This document shows, in pieces, positions 8,847-17,904 of a stretch of 64,000 nt of DNA. The notes beneath the pieces were generated by a model, which saw only the letters and a list, made by a program, of their open reading frames with translations, made no database searches and was not told where the DNA came from. Origin of the DNA: Streptococcus pseudopneumoniae (GTDB taxonomy: Bacteria; Bacillota; Bacilli; Lactobacillales; Streptococcaceae); contig NZ_JUQX01000026.1 of the NCBI RefSeq assembly GCF_001074565.1, positions 1 through 64,000 on the forward strand, written 5' to 3'. A program made the translations under genes and the position numbers. The first letter of the stretch is position 1. Each line of letters starts with the position of its first letter.

Positions 8847-8873
8847 AAAAAAAGCCAGACAAGGTCTGACTTT
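8847..8873 (-). terminator. Intrinsic terminator after the acetyltransferase gene
   Basis: AAAGTCAGAC / GTCTGGCTTT stem (8851-8860 / 8864-8873 on the plus strand) with a U7 run on the minus strand. It lies about 20 bp below the stop of the 8894-9445 gene. Confidence 0.8.
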
Positions 8874-8893
8874 GATAGAAACAGAAAAGAAAA

Positions 8894-9445
8894 TCACCTG
8901 TCTTCCCTACTTATCTGGTAATAAATAAGGTCCGAAACGTAGTCTTTTCTCTCCACACCATTGGCAATAGTTTTTAGATAGGACATTCCAGCCTTCTCCA
9001 TCACACGGCCTGAAGCTGGGTTAAGACTGGCGTAACGAGCTCTGACCTTTTGAAAGCCTGCTTGAGTAAAACAAAAGTCTAACACAGCTCTCAAGGCTTC
9101 CGTCATCATACCACGACCCCAATAGTTTTTTCCTAAAATATATCCAATTTCACAACTTGAATCTTTCTCATTCATCTCAACGATGCTGATATCTCCTATC
9201 ACTTGCTCAGGATTTTCTTTGAGACAAATGGCCCATTTGTAATAGTTGGGATTGGGATAGGATGCAACCCAATTTCGAATCGAGTTTCGAGTCACCTCGA
9301 CATCAGGATGAGGATCCCAGGTGACATAGGTCAGATTCTCAGCAGACGAAGCCCAATTTTGAAACATGGCTTCCGCATCACTCTCCACAAATCTTCTCAA
9401 AATCAAACGATCTGTCTGTAACATTTGCGTACCGATTGCTTCCAT
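8894..9445 (-). CDS. GNAT-family N-acetyltransferase, RimJ/RimL type
   Basis: 183 residues with the RimJ/RimL-like pattern: TDRLILRRF near the N-terminus, GDISIVEMNEKDSSCEIGYI, and the acetyl-CoA loop GKNYWGRGMMTEALRAV, then NPASGRVMEKAGM. Substrate unknown; relatives acetylate ribosomal proteins or small molecules. The ATG at 9445 is chosen because GAGG lies 8 nt upstream; the open frame continues to 9478 without a ribosome site. The ribosome site lies inside the first copy of the terminator-array repeat described at 9453-9793, so the repeat abuts this gene's 5' end. Confidence 0.85.
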   Translation of the reverse strand: MEAIGTQMLQTDRLILRRFVESDAEAMFQNWASSAENLTYVTWDPHPDVEVTRNSIRNWVASYPNPNYYKWAICLKENPEQVIGDISIVEMNEKDSSCEIGYILGKNYWGRGMMTEALRAVLDFCFTQAGFQKVRARYASLNPASGRVMEKAGMSYLKTIANGVERKDYVSDLIYYQISREDR

Positions 9446-9452
9446 AATGTTA

Positions 9453-9793
9453 CCTCGCTTTCTAAGCTTAAGGCTCAAGCTAAAAAAGTCCCCCGGGCCT
9501 TCCTCGCTTTCTCATTTCTAGATTCAGGGTAAAAAGACTGTACTCAGTAACAGCTAGAAAACAAGTTTTTCATCTAGTTACTTGACGCAGTAGCTGTCTG
9601 GTTTGAAATGCGCTTTACCAAGATTTTTCAGACCTAGTCATCGTTGCGGGGGTGAGGCAAGGAAAATAGAACTCTACGAGTTACCGAATCTGCCTCGCTT
9701 TCTCGTTTCTAGACTCGGGCTAAAAAGGTCCCCCGGACCTACCTCGTTTTCCTATTTTTAGACTCGGGGTAAAAAGGTCCCACGGACCTTTTT
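9453..9793 (-). repeat. Terminator-array repeat element, locus 1 (downstream of nadE)
   Basis: Four ~49-bp units start at 9453, 9502, 9693 and 9742 on the plus strand. Each is a CCTCGCTTTCTcgTTTcTAGACTC-like spacer followed by AAAAA and a hairpin. The hairpins of units 3 and 4 are GGTCC-ccc-GGACC and GGTCC-cac-GGACC; units 1 and 2 are degenerate. Read on the minus strand each hairpin is followed by a U-run, so they are intrinsic terminators for the pncB-nadE transcript. About 140 bp (9551-9692) of unrelated sequence separates units 2 and 3. The spacer matches that of the array at 37482-37722. Confidence 0.7.
9771..9793 (-). terminator. Intrinsic terminator of pncB-nadE
   Basis: Perfect 10-bp stem AAAAAGGTCC / GGACCTTTTT with a CAC loop. 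It starts inside the nadE stop codon and is the first hairpin met by polymerase in the array. Confidence 0.85.
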
Positions 9794-10616
9794 ACTCCCA
9801 AAAGTCATCAAATACGGTGATTGGTAGGTGGCGTTTGTGTTGGCCTTTGTGCCACCAGTTTTCAATAGTCGCTTGGGCTTCTGGGCTGATTATTTTGCCT
9901 TCGAGGTAGTCATCAATTTCATTGTAAGTGACTCCCAAGGCTACTTCATCTGCAATACCTGGTTTGTCTTCTTCCAAATCTGCTGTTGGGATTTTTTCAT
10001 AAAGTGCTGGGTCCGCACCAAGTTCCTTCAAAAGTTGCTTTCCTTGGCGTTTATTGAGGCGGTAAAGAGGAAGAATGTCTGCACCACCGTCACCAAACTT
10101 AGTAAAGAATCCTGTGATATTTTCCGCAGCGTGGTCTGTTCCAATGACCGCTCCGCTATGGGCACCCGCAAGGGCATATTGGGCAATCATACGACTACGA
10201 GCCTTGATATTTCCCTTGTTAAAGTCTGAAACAGGACTTCCTGCCACTTCAACTGCAGCTGTCATGGCATCAGCTGATTCCTTGATATTTACAACCAAGC
10301 TGACATCTGGCTGGATGAAAGCGAGAGCTTTTTGTGCATCTGCTTCATCAGCTTGCACGCCATATGGCAGGCGGACAGCGATAAATTTGTAGCTGTTATC
10401 TCCAGTTTCTGCTCGCATTTCTTCCATAGCTAATTGCGCCAAGCGCCCTGCTAAGGTTGAGTCTTGTCCTCCAGAAATCCCTAGTACAAAGGTTTTAAGG
10501 AAGGGGTGTTTTTTTAGGTATTTTTTTAAGAAGTCAATGGAACGACGAATTTCTTCCTGGGCGTCAATCACTGGCTTGACACCCAGTTGCTGGATAATAG
10601 TCTCTTGCAAACTCAT
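9792..10616 (-). CDS. nadE: Ammonia-dependent NAD+ synthetase
   Basis: 274 residues, the normal length for single-domain NadE. The PP-loop ATP pyrophosphatase motif is [15 protein letters not shown] (~45-59). Other family blocks are [21 protein letters not shown] and the C-terminal [13 protein letters not shown]. The enzyme adenylates and amidates nicotinate adenine dinucleotide to NAD+. It overlaps pncB by 4 bp (ATGA), so both salvage steps are co-translated. There is no glutaminase domain, so it uses ammonia. Confidence 0.97.
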   Translation of the reverse strand: MSLQETIIQQLGVKPVIDAQEEIRRSIDFLKKYLKKHPFLKTFVLGISGGQDSTLAGRLAQLAMEEMRAETGDNSYKFIAVRLPYGVQADEADAQKALAFIQPDVSLVVNIKESADAMTAAVEVAGSPVSDFNKGNIKARSRMIAQYALAGAHSGAVIGTDHAAENITGFFTKFGDGGADILPLYRLNKRQGKQLLKELGADPALYEKIPTADLEEDKPGIADEVALGVTYNEIDDYLEGKIISPEAQATIENWWHKGQHKRHLPITVFDDFWE

Positions 10617-12073
10617 TCTTCTTCTCCTTCACCAAGAGCTTCTTTGCGCATCTTATCAATCAAGTCCATCTTATCTTGCCAAATATCACGCGCCAAGTCC
10701 ACTGGATAGTGCTGCGGATTGAGCACACGCTTGTACTCATCCCATAGCTTGTCAAATTCCTTGCGAGCATAGGACTGAATCTCAGTCAAACTAGGCAAGT
10801 TGTAAACTAATGTTCCTGCTTTGAAAATATCCACCAAGAGAGGAACGGCATCAAAATTTCGAACGGTCTTTTTGATGTAGGTATAAGTTGGATGGAACAT
10901 CTTGATTTCTGTCATGTCACTCACATCCACACCATCATAAGTGATGTAGTCGCCTTCTGACTTGCCTTTTTCACGACTGGTAATGCGCCATACCTGCTTC
11001 TTACCTGGCGTTGACACTTTTTCTGCATTATTAGACAGTTTGATGGTATTGCGCATCTGACCATTTTCATCTTCGATAGCCACAATCTTATAAACTGCCC
11101 CAAGAGCTGGCTGATCATAAGCTGTAATCAGCTTGGTTCCCACGCCCCAGACATCAATCTTGGCCTTTTGCATCTTGAGGTTGAGGATGGTATTTTCATC
11201 TAGGTCATTAGAAGCATAAATCTTAGCCTCTGTAAATCCAGCCTCGTCCAATTGCTGACGGACTTTCTTGGAAATGTAGGCAATATCCCCAGAGTCAATC
11301 CGTACACCCATAAAGTTAATCTGATCACCCAACTCACGCGCCACCTGAATGGCAGCTGGCACACCGATTCGCAACGTATCATAAGTATCCACAAGAAAGA
11401 CACAATCACGATGGGTCGCCGCATAAGCCTTGAAGGCTTCATAGTCGTTTCCATAAACCTGTACCAAGGCATGGGCATGAGTCCCCAAGACAGGAATGCC
11501 AAAGAGCTTCCCTGCTCGCACGTTGCTAGTTCCGTTGGCTCCACCAATCACGGCTGCGCGTGTTCCCCAGATAGCTGCATCCATTTCTTGCGCACGACGT
11601 GTCCCGAACTCCATTAAGGGTTCATCCTCAATGACCGAACGAATACGTGCTGCCTTAGTCGCTATCAAGGTTTGAAAGTTAACGATGTTTAAGAGAGCCG
11701 TTTCGACCAATTGACATTGGGCTAGAGGCCCTTCCACCTGTACAATCGGTTCATTGGCAAAGACCAAGTCCCCTTCCTGAGCAGAACGGACTGTCAACTC
11801 CAACTTGAGATTGCGGAGGTAATCTAAGAACGCCCCATGATAGCCAAGCGTCTCCAAGTAGGCAATATCGCTATCTGAAAAGCGTAAGTCTTCAAGATAA
11901 TGTACAATTCTTTCCAAACCAGCAAAAACCGCATAGCCGTTATTAAACGGTTGCTGGCGGAAGTAAACCTCAAAAACCGCCTTCTTATTGTGAATTCCTT
12001 GGTCAAAGTAAACTTGCATCATGTTAATCTGGTACAAGTCCGTGTGCAATGTCAAACTATCATCTGGATACAT
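10613..12073 (-). CDS. pncB: Nicotinate phosphoribosyltransferase
   Basis: 486 residues. It converts nicotinate plus PRPP (with ATP) to nicotinate mononucleotide, the first salvage step to NAD. Seen motifs: [10 protein letters not shown] at the N-terminus, [17 protein letters not shown], and GTHAHALVQ, which holds the autophosphorylated histidine, then [12 protein letters not shown] and YASNDLDE. It heads the operon with nadE, supporting dependence on exogenous niacin. A TATAAT at about 12148-12153 on the minus strand gives a leader of about 70 nt. Nothing in that leader resembled a known NAD riboswitch. Confidence 0.97.
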   Translation of the reverse strand: MYPDDSLTLHTDLYQINMMQVYFDQGIHNKKAVFEVYFRQQPFNNGYAVFAGLERIVHYLEDLRFSDSDIAYLETLGYHGAFLDYLRNLKLELTVRSAQEGDLVFANEPIVQVEGPLAQCQLVETALLNIVNFQTLIATKAARIRSVIEDEPLMEFGTRRAQEMDAAIWGTRAAVIGGANGTSNVRAGKLFGIPVLGTHAHALVQVYGNDYEAFKAYAATHRDCVFLVDTYDTLRIGVPAAIQVARELGDQINFMGVRIDSGDIAYISKKVRQQLDEAGFTEAKIYASNDLDENTILNLKMQKAKIDVWGVGTKLITAYDQPALGAVYKIVAIEDENGQMRNTIKLSNNAEKVSTPGKKQVWRITSREKGKSEGDYITYDGVDVSDMTEIKMFHPTYTYIKKTVRNFDAVPLLVDIFKAGTLVYNLPSLTEIQSYARKEFDKLWDEYKRVLNPQHYPVDLARDIWQDKMDLIDKMRKEALGEGEEE

Positions 12074-12189
12074 CTGTTTTCCTTCTTCCTACTTTACAAA
12101 GGTATGAACGTATTCTACCACTTTCACACCATCCGATAAATTAGTACTATTATAACACATTTTACTGAGATTGATAAAAAGCTAACAAG

Positions 12190-12678
12190 CTATTCTCCAT
12201 TCTCCAATTCATCCATATCTTGCTCAAACTTTTTTTGAGCCCATTCGCCATAACTTTTAAGCCCAAGATTGCCGATAAAAACCCAAGGAAGGTAAATCAG
12301 ATAAGTAATAACCCAAGCAGACAAATATTTAACGTTCAGAGGATTGTGCTGATAAATTTCGATATTGAATTGATAATTCTGCAACATCAAAAGAGTCGTA
12401 ATAGCGAGAGTTACCAGCAAACACCCTATAATTGTAAAATGAAAACGACTATAGTAGTTCACACCCAAATCTCGAGCACGGCCGAAAAAGTAAGAAGTTC
12501 CAATAATGATAATGATGAGAATCATTCTCGGATTAAAAAGACTTGGTGCTAATACTGTAATCATATAAGATAAAAGCAAGAAAGCTATAGAGATATAGAA
12601 ACTTTCAGCCCCCGCTTTATTCATCAGTTGTTCTTCTCTTTCGTCTAGTAATTGATAATAAAAAAATCTATTTTTCAT
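12190..12678 (-). CDS. Four-helix membrane protein paired with the XRE regulator
   Basis: 162 residues with four hydrophobic helices at about 27-45, 50-66, 80-100 and 120-145, and a charged C-terminal tail. The N-terminus carries DEREEQLMNKAG, a pattern seen in small DUF3796/DUF2178-like membrane proteins that sit beside XRE repressors in Gram-positives. It overlaps the upstream XRE gene by 11 bp, so the two are coupled. The function is unknown; the pair may form a membrane-signalled regulatory unit. Confidence 0.75.
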   Translation of the reverse strand: MKNRFFYYQLLDEREEQLMNKAGAESFYISIAFLLLSYMITVLAPSLFNPRMILIIIIIGTSYFFGRARDLGVNYYSRFHFTIIGCLLVTLAITTLLMLQNYQFNIEIYQHNPLNVKYLSAWVITYLIYLPWVFIGNLGLKSYGEWAQKKFEQDMDELENGE

Positions 12679-12883
12679 CTTCTTCCTCCCAAAATAATTG
12701 ATCTAAAGTTTTGCCTAAGCATCTGCAAATAGACTGGCAGAGGGAGAGACTAGGATTGTATTTCCCTGCTTCTATCAAGCCTATAGTCTGCCTCGTAACA
12801 CCCACAGCCTCTGCCAAATCACCCTGTGTCATATCAAGCTCCACACGAGCTAGTTTTAACTTTAAATTTTTAGCCACTTGCAT
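12668..12883 (-). CDS. XRE-family HTH transcriptional regulator
   Basis: 71 residues, essentially a lone Cro/C1-type HTH: MTQGDLAEAVGVTRQTIGLIEAG, then KYNPSLSLCQSICRCLGKTL and an acidic tail. It belongs to the YgzD/SP_1423-like short repressors. It has GAAGGAGG upstream and a promoter TTGCAT-16-TATAAT on the minus strand (12932-12959). It is transcribed with the membrane protein gene, and autoregulation is likely for such pairs but not shown. Confidence 0.9.
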   Translation of the reverse strand: MQVAKNLKLKLARVELDMTQGDLAEAVGVTRQTIGLIEAGKYNPSLSLCQSICRCLGKTLDQLFWEEEDEK

Positions 12884-12984
12884 CCTCCTTCTATTTTTTA
12901 AAAAGTTACGCTTCTTTTAAAAACATTATACCATATATCTAACTTAATGCAATATATATATGTCATTTTGTAATATTTTATTAA

Positions 12985-13020
12985 CAAAAAAACTCTCTAT
13001 CATCTTACATGATAAAGAGT
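12985..13020 (-). terminator. Intrinsic terminator after the 13076-13486 acetyltransferase
   Basis: Stem ACTCTTTATCAT / ATGATAGAGAGT (12992-13003 / 13009-13020) with a 5-nt loop and a long U-run on the minus strand. Confidence 0.8.
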
Positions 13021-13075
13021 ATTCGTTATTTTATGCCACTTAGCTAAGCTCCTCTTCAAAGGAAAGAAGTCTAGG

Positions 13076-13486
13076 TCACAAATCCTTTTGGTAATAGTAT
13101 CTTTGCCCTGTATAGGGATAGTCTTGCAAGGTAAAGACTTCCTTGTAGCCATGACTTAGATAAAAATCTGGTGCTTGAAACTGGTAAGTGTTCACAAAAG
13201 CAAAACGACAGTTTCGATTCTTGGCTTCATTTTCTGCTTGCTGCAGTAGTTGCGAACCAATTCCTTGTCCCCTTAATTCCTCTTTGACAAACAAATATTC
13301 GATTTCCAACCAATTTCCGAAAGTCTCAGCTACTAAGCCCGCCATGAGATTGCCCTTTTCGTCCTCAACATAAAGGTTCAGTGGCTTACTTTCAGCCTCT
13401 TCTCTTTTAGAACGATTATAAGAACGAATCAGATTTCCTATTTCTTGCGCTTTATGCGATTCCTTATTTTCCAATCTAAGGTACAT
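13076..13486 (-). CDS. GNAT-family N-acetyltransferase
   Basis: 136 residues. The GNAT core is LEIEYLFVKEELRGQGIGSQLLQQAE (β4, acetyl-CoA loop RGQGIG, α3), followed by NTYQFQAPDFYLSHGYKEVF. It resembles the small YhhY/YjdJ-like acetyltransferases of unknown substrate. It is a single-gene unit with its own terminator. Confidence 0.85.
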   Translation of the reverse strand: MYLRLENKESHKAQEIGNLIRSYNRSKREEAESKPLNLYVEDEKGNLMAGLVAETFGNWLEIEYLFVKEELRGQGIGSQLLQQAENEAKNRNCRFAFVNTYQFQAPDFYLSHGYKEVFTLQDYPYTGQRYYYQKDL

Positions 13487-13550
13487 CCAAACCTCCTAAT
13501 AAACTGCTACAGCTTGATTATAATCTTATTTCAATAGACTGTCAAACTAG

Positions 13551-13579
13551 AAAAACTCACCAAACAGAGTTGATGAGTT
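13551..13579 (-). terminator. Intrinsic terminator of the amino-acid permease gene
   Basis: AACTCATCAA / TTGGTGAGTT stem on the minus strand (one G-U pair) followed by TTTTTC, immediately below the stop codon. Confidence 0.65.
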
Positions 13580-13585
13580 CATGAT

Positions 13586-14950
13586 TTATTTTCTAAATTT
13601 CCACTGACTATAAATCCCAAAAACAAGGATCCAAATAGCAGAACCAACTGCCCCCATGAAAGTAGACTCTTGCAAAAAGAGGGTCACAAAAACAAAGACA
13701 AAAAAGAGAATGGTTAGGGGATTAAGCAAGCGATACTGAGGCATGAGGTAGCCATCAGCCATGAAATCTTGTGACTTGCGGTATTTGAGGTGAGCCACCA
13801 TAATCAAGATATAAATAGCGATATAAACACCTGATGAGGATGCTGTGATCAAAGCAAAAGCATCTGAAACACCTGGCAACACATTGATAAAGGCGGCGAG
13901 AGCAATCAAGATTGCTGAGGCGATGATGGCATTTTGTGGAACATTGTGGCGAGAAAGGGTATCGACCTTGATGGCCTTTAAGAAACGATTGGGCGAATCA
14001 TGGGCAATCTGATATAAGTGTCTCCCTGTTGAGTAGAGAGTTGAGTTAAGAGCAGACGCCGCTGAGGTCAAGACAACAAAGTTGATTAGAGCTGCTGCCC
14101 ACTTGATTCCCGCCAGTTCAAAAACCGTTACAAATGGAGAATCTGAAGAATTAAGATAAGACCAAGGAATAATGGCCATAATCGCAATGAGAGCTCCCCC
14201 ATAGAAGAAGATAATTCTGAGAGGAATTTCCTTAACAGCTTTGGGCAAGACCTGACGAGGGTTCTTTGTTTCAGAAGTTGTCACTCCGATAAATTCAATC
14301 ATCAGATAGGCAAAAAATACCATTTGAAAGGCCATGACAAAGTTCATAACTCCGTTTGGAAAAAGAGAGAACTGGTCGCTGATATTTGCCAAACTTGCAA
14401 CACCATGAGGTGTCTTAAAGCCCGTCAAAACCATAAAGACCCCAGTGGCAATCATGGCTAAAATCGCCACAATCTTGACCATAGCAAACCAAAACTCGAC
14501 TTCTCCAAAGAGCTTAACCGCAATCAAGTTGACCAAAGCCAAAATCGTTAAAAAGACAAGCTGAATCATCCAGCTAGGCCAGGTAGGGAACCAGAAGCGG
14601 ACATAGTCTGAGATGGCAGTGATTTCTGCCATACCGATAAAGACAACAGACAACCAATAAGACCAAACTGAAAAATATCCCCAGCCTTTCCCCAAATGAC
14701 GGGTGATAAAGTTGATAAAGGTATGCTGTTCTGGATCCTGATACAGCATCTCCCCAACAGCTCTCATCATTAAAAACATAAAGGCTCCTGTAATCATATA
14801 AATCAGGATGATCGAAGGTCCTGTAAGGCTGATAGAGCGACCAGCACCTAGGAAAAGTCCTGTTCCGATTGTTCCCGCAATAGCCATCACCTGAACATGG
14901 CGATTGGTTAATCCACGCTCCATTTTATTTTTCTTCTTGTATTCACTCAT
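13586..14950 (-). CDS. Amino-acid permease, APC superfamily (AAT family)
   Basis: 454 residues with 12 predicted TM helices. The N-terminal GLTNRHVQVMAIAGTIGTGLFLGAG is the AAT consensus amphipathic transport motif of TM1. Later VGEMLYQDPEQHTFINF and TTSETKNPRQVLPKAV fit the same family (GabP/ProY/CycA-like). The specific substrate is not readable. The ATG at 14950 follows GGGGGA at good spacing and is preferred over the ATG at 14962. It is a single-gene unit; the greA terminator lies just upstream. Confidence 0.9.
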   Translation of the reverse strand: MSEYKKKNKMERGLTNRHVQVMAIAGTIGTGLFLGAGRSISLTGPSIILIYMITGAFMFLMMRAVGEMLYQDPEQHTFINFITRHLGKGWGYFSVWSYWLSVVFIGMAEITAISDYVRFWFPTWPSWMIQLVFLTILALVNLIAVKLFGEVEFWFAMVKIVAILAMIATGVFMVLTGFKTPHGVASLANISDQFSLFPNGVMNFVMAFQMVFFAYLMIEFIGVTTSETKNPRQVLPKAVKEIPLRIIFFYGGALIAIMAIIPWSYLNSSDSPFVTVFELAGIKWAAALINFVVLTSAASALNSTLYSTGRHLYQIAHDSPNRFLKAIKVDTLSRHNVPQNAIIASAILIALAAFINVLPGVSDAFALITASSSGVYIAIYILIMVAHLKYRKSQDFMADGYLMPQYRLLNPLTILFFVFVFVTLFLQESTFMGAVGSAIWILVFGIYSQWKFRK

Positions 14951-14977
14951 ATAGTCCCCCATTTCATCTAAAAAACC

Positions 14978-15021
14978 AAAAAGGAGTTGAACGAGGCGAA
15001 AAGCCTCCCCTACTCCTTTTT
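14978..15021 (-). terminator. Intrinsic terminator of greA
   Basis: Two-step stem: AAAAAGGAGT / ACTCCTTTTT outside (14978-14987 / 15012-15021) and AGGC / GCCT inside, U-run on the minus strand. Confidence 0.8.
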
Positions 15022-15028
15022 ATTCTCA

Positions 15029-15511
15029 TTAAGCTGTTTTTTCAACCTTCAAAATTTTTACTTGATAGCTGCCCACTGGTGTCTCGATGGTTGCTGTATC
15101 TCCAGTCTTTTTACCAATCAAGGCTTGTCCAATCGGACTCTCATTTGATACTTTACCAGCAAAAGCATCTGCACCCGCAGAACCAACGATGATGTAAACT
15201 TCTTCATCGTCTTCACCGACTTCTTGGATAGTTACAGTCTTACCAATCGCAACTTCATCCAGTGCAACTGCATCGCTGTTGACGATTTCAGCATAGCGAA
15301 TCTTTGTTTCCAAACTAGAGATTTGTCCTTCAACAAAGGCTTGTTCATCTTTTGCTGCTTCATATTCACTGTTTTCTGAAAGGTCTCCGTATGAACGAGC
15401 GATTTTGATACGCTCTACAACTTCGGGACGACGAACCAGTTTCAATTCTTCTAATTCTTTTTCAAGTTTTTCCTTTTCTTCAAGGGTCATTGGGTAAGTT
15501 TTTTCTGCCAT
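15029..15511 (-). CDS. greA: Transcription elongation factor GreA
   Basis: 160 residues, the usual length. The N-terminal coiled coil (~1-75, [38 protein letters not shown]) carries the acidic tip that enters the RNA polymerase secondary channel to stimulate cleavage of backtracked RNA. The C-terminal FKBP-like domain contains [16 protein letters not shown]. The ATG at 15511 gives the family start MAEKTYPMT. It lies downstream of mltG and is separated from it by a terminator hairpin, so part of its expression may come from its own promoter. Confidence 0.97.
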   Translation of the reverse strand: MAEKTYPMTLEEKEKLEKELEELKLVRRPEVVERIKIARSYGDLSENSEYEAAKDEQAFVEGQISSLETKIRYAEIVNSDAVALDEVAIGKTVTIQEVGEDDEEVYIIVGSAGADAFAGKVSNESPIGQALIGKKTGDTATIETPVGSYQVKILKVEKTA

Positions 15512-15544
15512 TTTTCTCAACTTTCTTTTTCTATTAGGTTTTTA

Positions 15545-15576
15545 AAACAAAATTATGTGGAAAACCACATAATTTT
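15545..15576 (-). terminator. Intrinsic terminator of mltG
   Basis: Perfect 12-bp stem AAAATTATGTGG / CCACATAATTTT (15549-15560 / 15565-15576), loop AAAA, U-rich 3' side on the minus strand. Confidence 0.85.
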
Positions 15577-17320
15577 AGTTTGAACTACTTGATTGGGGTA
15601 ATTTGCTATTGATATGCTCTGCAACATTTTGATCATGTTCTTCTTTGGTTGTTGCAAAGTATACTTTACCATCTTCTACATTGGCTACAAAGTACAAGTA
15701 GTCACTCTTTGTCTGATTTACACTTGCTTCAATAGCATCCAGACTTGGACTATCAACTGGTCCAGGCATGAGGCCAAGATGCGTATAGACATTGTATGGT
15801 GAGTCGATATTTGTATCAATTGTAGCGTCATCAGCTAAACTAATCTTTTGACCAAGTTTGCCTTGAGCATACAGGATAGCAATGTTGCTTTGAAGTGGCA
15901 TACCGACATTCAAACGGTTATAGAAGACACCTGCAATGGTCTTGCGATCTTCCGTTTTAGCCCCTTCTTTTTCGACAAGAGAAGCAATGCTGAGCAATTC
16001 ATTGACTGTCAGATTCTTTTCTTTAATCGTTGCGTAGTATGGTGACATAGCCTTGTCCATAGCAGCAACCATCTCATCAATCAAGCTTTCAACAGTTGTG
16101 CTTTCTTTGATAGTGTAGGTTGCTGGGAAAAGGTAGCCTTCAAGACGATAGCGAACGCCACTGTCTTTTGTTGGGAGGCTTCCAAGTAGGTTTGGATACT
16201 TAGCTACTAATTGGGAAATAAAGGTCTCATCTTGAGCTTTTGCCAAGAAAGCATCCGCAGTAAGAGGTTCTTTAAATTCACCTTGAAGTTGTCCTACTGT
16301 TTGAGCGATTTGCTCTAGTGTATAACCTTCTGGAATTGTCAAACTTGCAAGAACAGGCGCCTGAGCCTCAGGAGTCCCACCTTTTTGCAATTCTTGAATC
16401 AACTCATCCGTACTCATACTCTTCTTCAAGTTGTAATAACCTGACTTCAAGTTAGCATGGCTATAGTATTTAGCATAAAGACTAAAGATAAGTCCATGTT
16501 TAACCAAACCAGATTTTTCCAAGGTGCTTCCAATTTCTTGAACATTTGCACCATCTGGGATTTGAACCGTTACATAGTCCTTAGAGCTCGCATCCACAGG
16601 TTTCAAGGAATCTTGAACGTAACCATAACCAAAGTAACCACCAACTGTAACGAGTACTAGGAGAACTAGAACTGTTACTAGGCAACCTTTAGCTTTTGAT
16701 TTTTTCTTTTTCTTAGTTGATGTTGCACCTTGACGACGACTACGACGTGGAGCATCAGCTAATCCACTGCTAGATTCTGTAGAAACAGGCTCAACTCTTT
16801 CAGGCATTCCTGGGGTGATTTCCTCTTTCTTGTCTTCTGTTTTATAAGTTACGGCTACCTTAGTAGGAGTATCGTTAAATTCTTTTTCTTCGGGTTTAAG
16901 CTCAACTGGTTCTACCTTAGGTTGAACAGGTTCCACTACAGGTTCTTCAGCCAGATGAATCGGCTCTACTAGAGGTTCTTCAGATTCTACAACTTCAATC
17001 TTGTCAATGATTGGCTGTCTAATCTCTTTCTCTTCTTGTCCATACGTTTCATCAGTTCTAGCACTTGAAAGTGGAGGAACACTTGGTGCATTCTTTAGGA
17101 TTTTATCGACAACAGATAGGGAATCAGCCATCAACTCTTCTGTTGACGTTTCTGGTTCAAGATCTGAAGGAGTTGCTGAACTAGCTTGAGATGATGAAGC
17201 CGTCAGATTTGGAATCTCTACTTCTTTCTCTCTTTTATCTTGTTCTTTTACTCTTTCTAAATCACGTAGAATCTGCTCTTTAAAGCTTAATTTTTCTTCT
17301 TCTCTTGATTTTTCAGTCAA
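15575..17320 (-). CDS. mltG: Endolytic murein transglycosylase MltG (YceG-like)
   Basis: About 581 residues. Cytoplasmic N-terminus of ~210 residues, acidic and rich in Glu/Pro/Val (repeated VEPVxL-type segments), then a basic KKKKKSKAKG stretch, one TM helix (~217-237), a LysM-like subdomain and the YceG catalytic domain. The catalytic Glu lies in SIASLVEKEGAKTEDRK. It cuts nascent peptidoglycan and sets strand length at the division/elongation site. I prefer a TTG start at 17320 because AAGGAGG lies 8 nt away; an ATG at 17326 is only 2 nt from it. The family's streptococcal members have this long cytoplasmic tail. Confidence 0.93.
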   Translation of the reverse strand: MTEKSREEEKLSFKEQILRDLERVKEQDKREKEVEIPNLTASSSQASSATPSDLEPETSTEELMADSLSVVDKILKNAPSVPPLSSARTDETYGQEEKEIRQPIIDKIEVVESEEPLVEPIHLAEEPVVEPVQPKVEPVELKPEEKEFNDTPTKVAVTYKTEDKKEEITPGMPERVEPVSTESSSGLADAPRRSRRQGATSTKKKKKSKAKGCLVTVLVLLVLVTVGGYFGYGYVQDSLKPVDASSKDYVTVQIPDGANVQEIGSTLEKSGLVKHGLIFSLYAKYYSHANLKSGYYNLKKSMSTDELIQELQKGGTPEAQAPVLASLTIPEGYTLEQIAQTVGQLQGEFKEPLTADAFLAKAQDETFISQLVAKYPNLLGSLPTKDSGVRYRLEGYLFPATYTIKESTTVESLIDEMVAAMDKAMSPYYATIKEKNLTVNELLSIASLVEKEGAKTEDRKTIAGVFYNRLNVGMPLQSNIAILYAQGKLGQKISLADDATIDTNIDSPYNVYTHLGLMPGPVDSPSLDAIEASVNQTKSDYLYFVANVEDGKVYFATTKEEHDQNVAEHINSKLPQSSSSN

Positions 17321-17374
17321 AAGCATTACCTCCTTGTTGACAATCCATAATATTATATCTTAAAAGTCGCAGAA

Positions 17375-17406
17375 AAGCAACTAACTAGGGCATTCCCTAG
17401 CTAGTT
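17375..17406 (-). terminator. Intrinsic terminator of the murC-acetyltransferase transcript
   Basis: AACTAGCTAGGG / CCCTAGTTAGTT stem (one mismatch), 4-nt loop, then TTGCTTTT on the minus strand. It overlaps the stop of the 17401-17904 gene. Confidence 0.65.
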
Positions 17407-17904
17407 TTCTTTATTTTCTGGCTGCCAAACCATATCGTACCAGATCTCACCTGCAAAGGTTGACTGGGATACTCCTTCATTAACAAAGCCGTGTTTTTCA
17501 TAATAGGGAATCAAGTAGTCATGGCAGGTCAGGTTGATACCTTCCCTTTCATGCTCTAAAGCCACTTCTTTTAGGGCCGTCAGCAATCTCTTACCGACAC
17601 CCAAAGCTTGTGCTTCTTTAGCAATGGATAGACAGGTTACAGAGATATAACCTCCAGATTTGTGACCGTGGTCCGCTATTTCTTCTGTAAAGGACAAATC
17701 TTGAAGGTGACGGTGTGGAACGACTGGACCCTCAATGTAGCCAAGGATACGTCCTTCTTTTTCAGCTACGAGAAAACTGGCCTTAATTTCCCGCAAATGA
17801 GCCTCAAAGACAGAACGAGGAATGGCTTCTTCAAGGGAGAAATTCTCTAGCTCTATCTCTAAAATTCGGTCCAAATCCGAAAATCTTGCTTGTCTGATTT
17901 TCAT
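17401..17904 (-). CDS. GNAT-family N-acetyltransferase (second of a tandem pair)
   Basis: 167 residues. It has the N-terminal GNAT strand KIRQARFSDLDRILEIELENF, acetyl-CoA loop AKEAQALGVGKRLLTAL, and YYEKHGFVNEG. The start at 17904 has GGAGGAAAT upstream and overlaps the preceding gene's TGA (ATGA). It is paralogous to the upstream gene (shared ENFSLEEAIPR versus ANFSSEEAVSR), indicating tandem duplication. Substrate unknown; the family resembles arylalkylamine-type acetyltransferases. Confidence 0.87.
   Translation of the reverse strand: MKIRQARFSDLDRILEIELENFSLEEAIPRSVFEAHLREIKASFLVAEKEGRILGYIEGPVVPHRHLQDLSFTEEIADHGHKSGGYISVTCLSIAKEAQALGVGKRLLTALKEVALEHEREGINLTCHDYLIPYYEKHGFVNEGVSQSTFAGEIWYDMVWQPENKEN

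Noticed and set aside
9453..9793. CRISPR array, because of regular ~49-bp spacing
   Set aside because: The units contain hairpin terminators and the parts between them are themselves conserved, so there are no unique spacers; no cas genes nearby.
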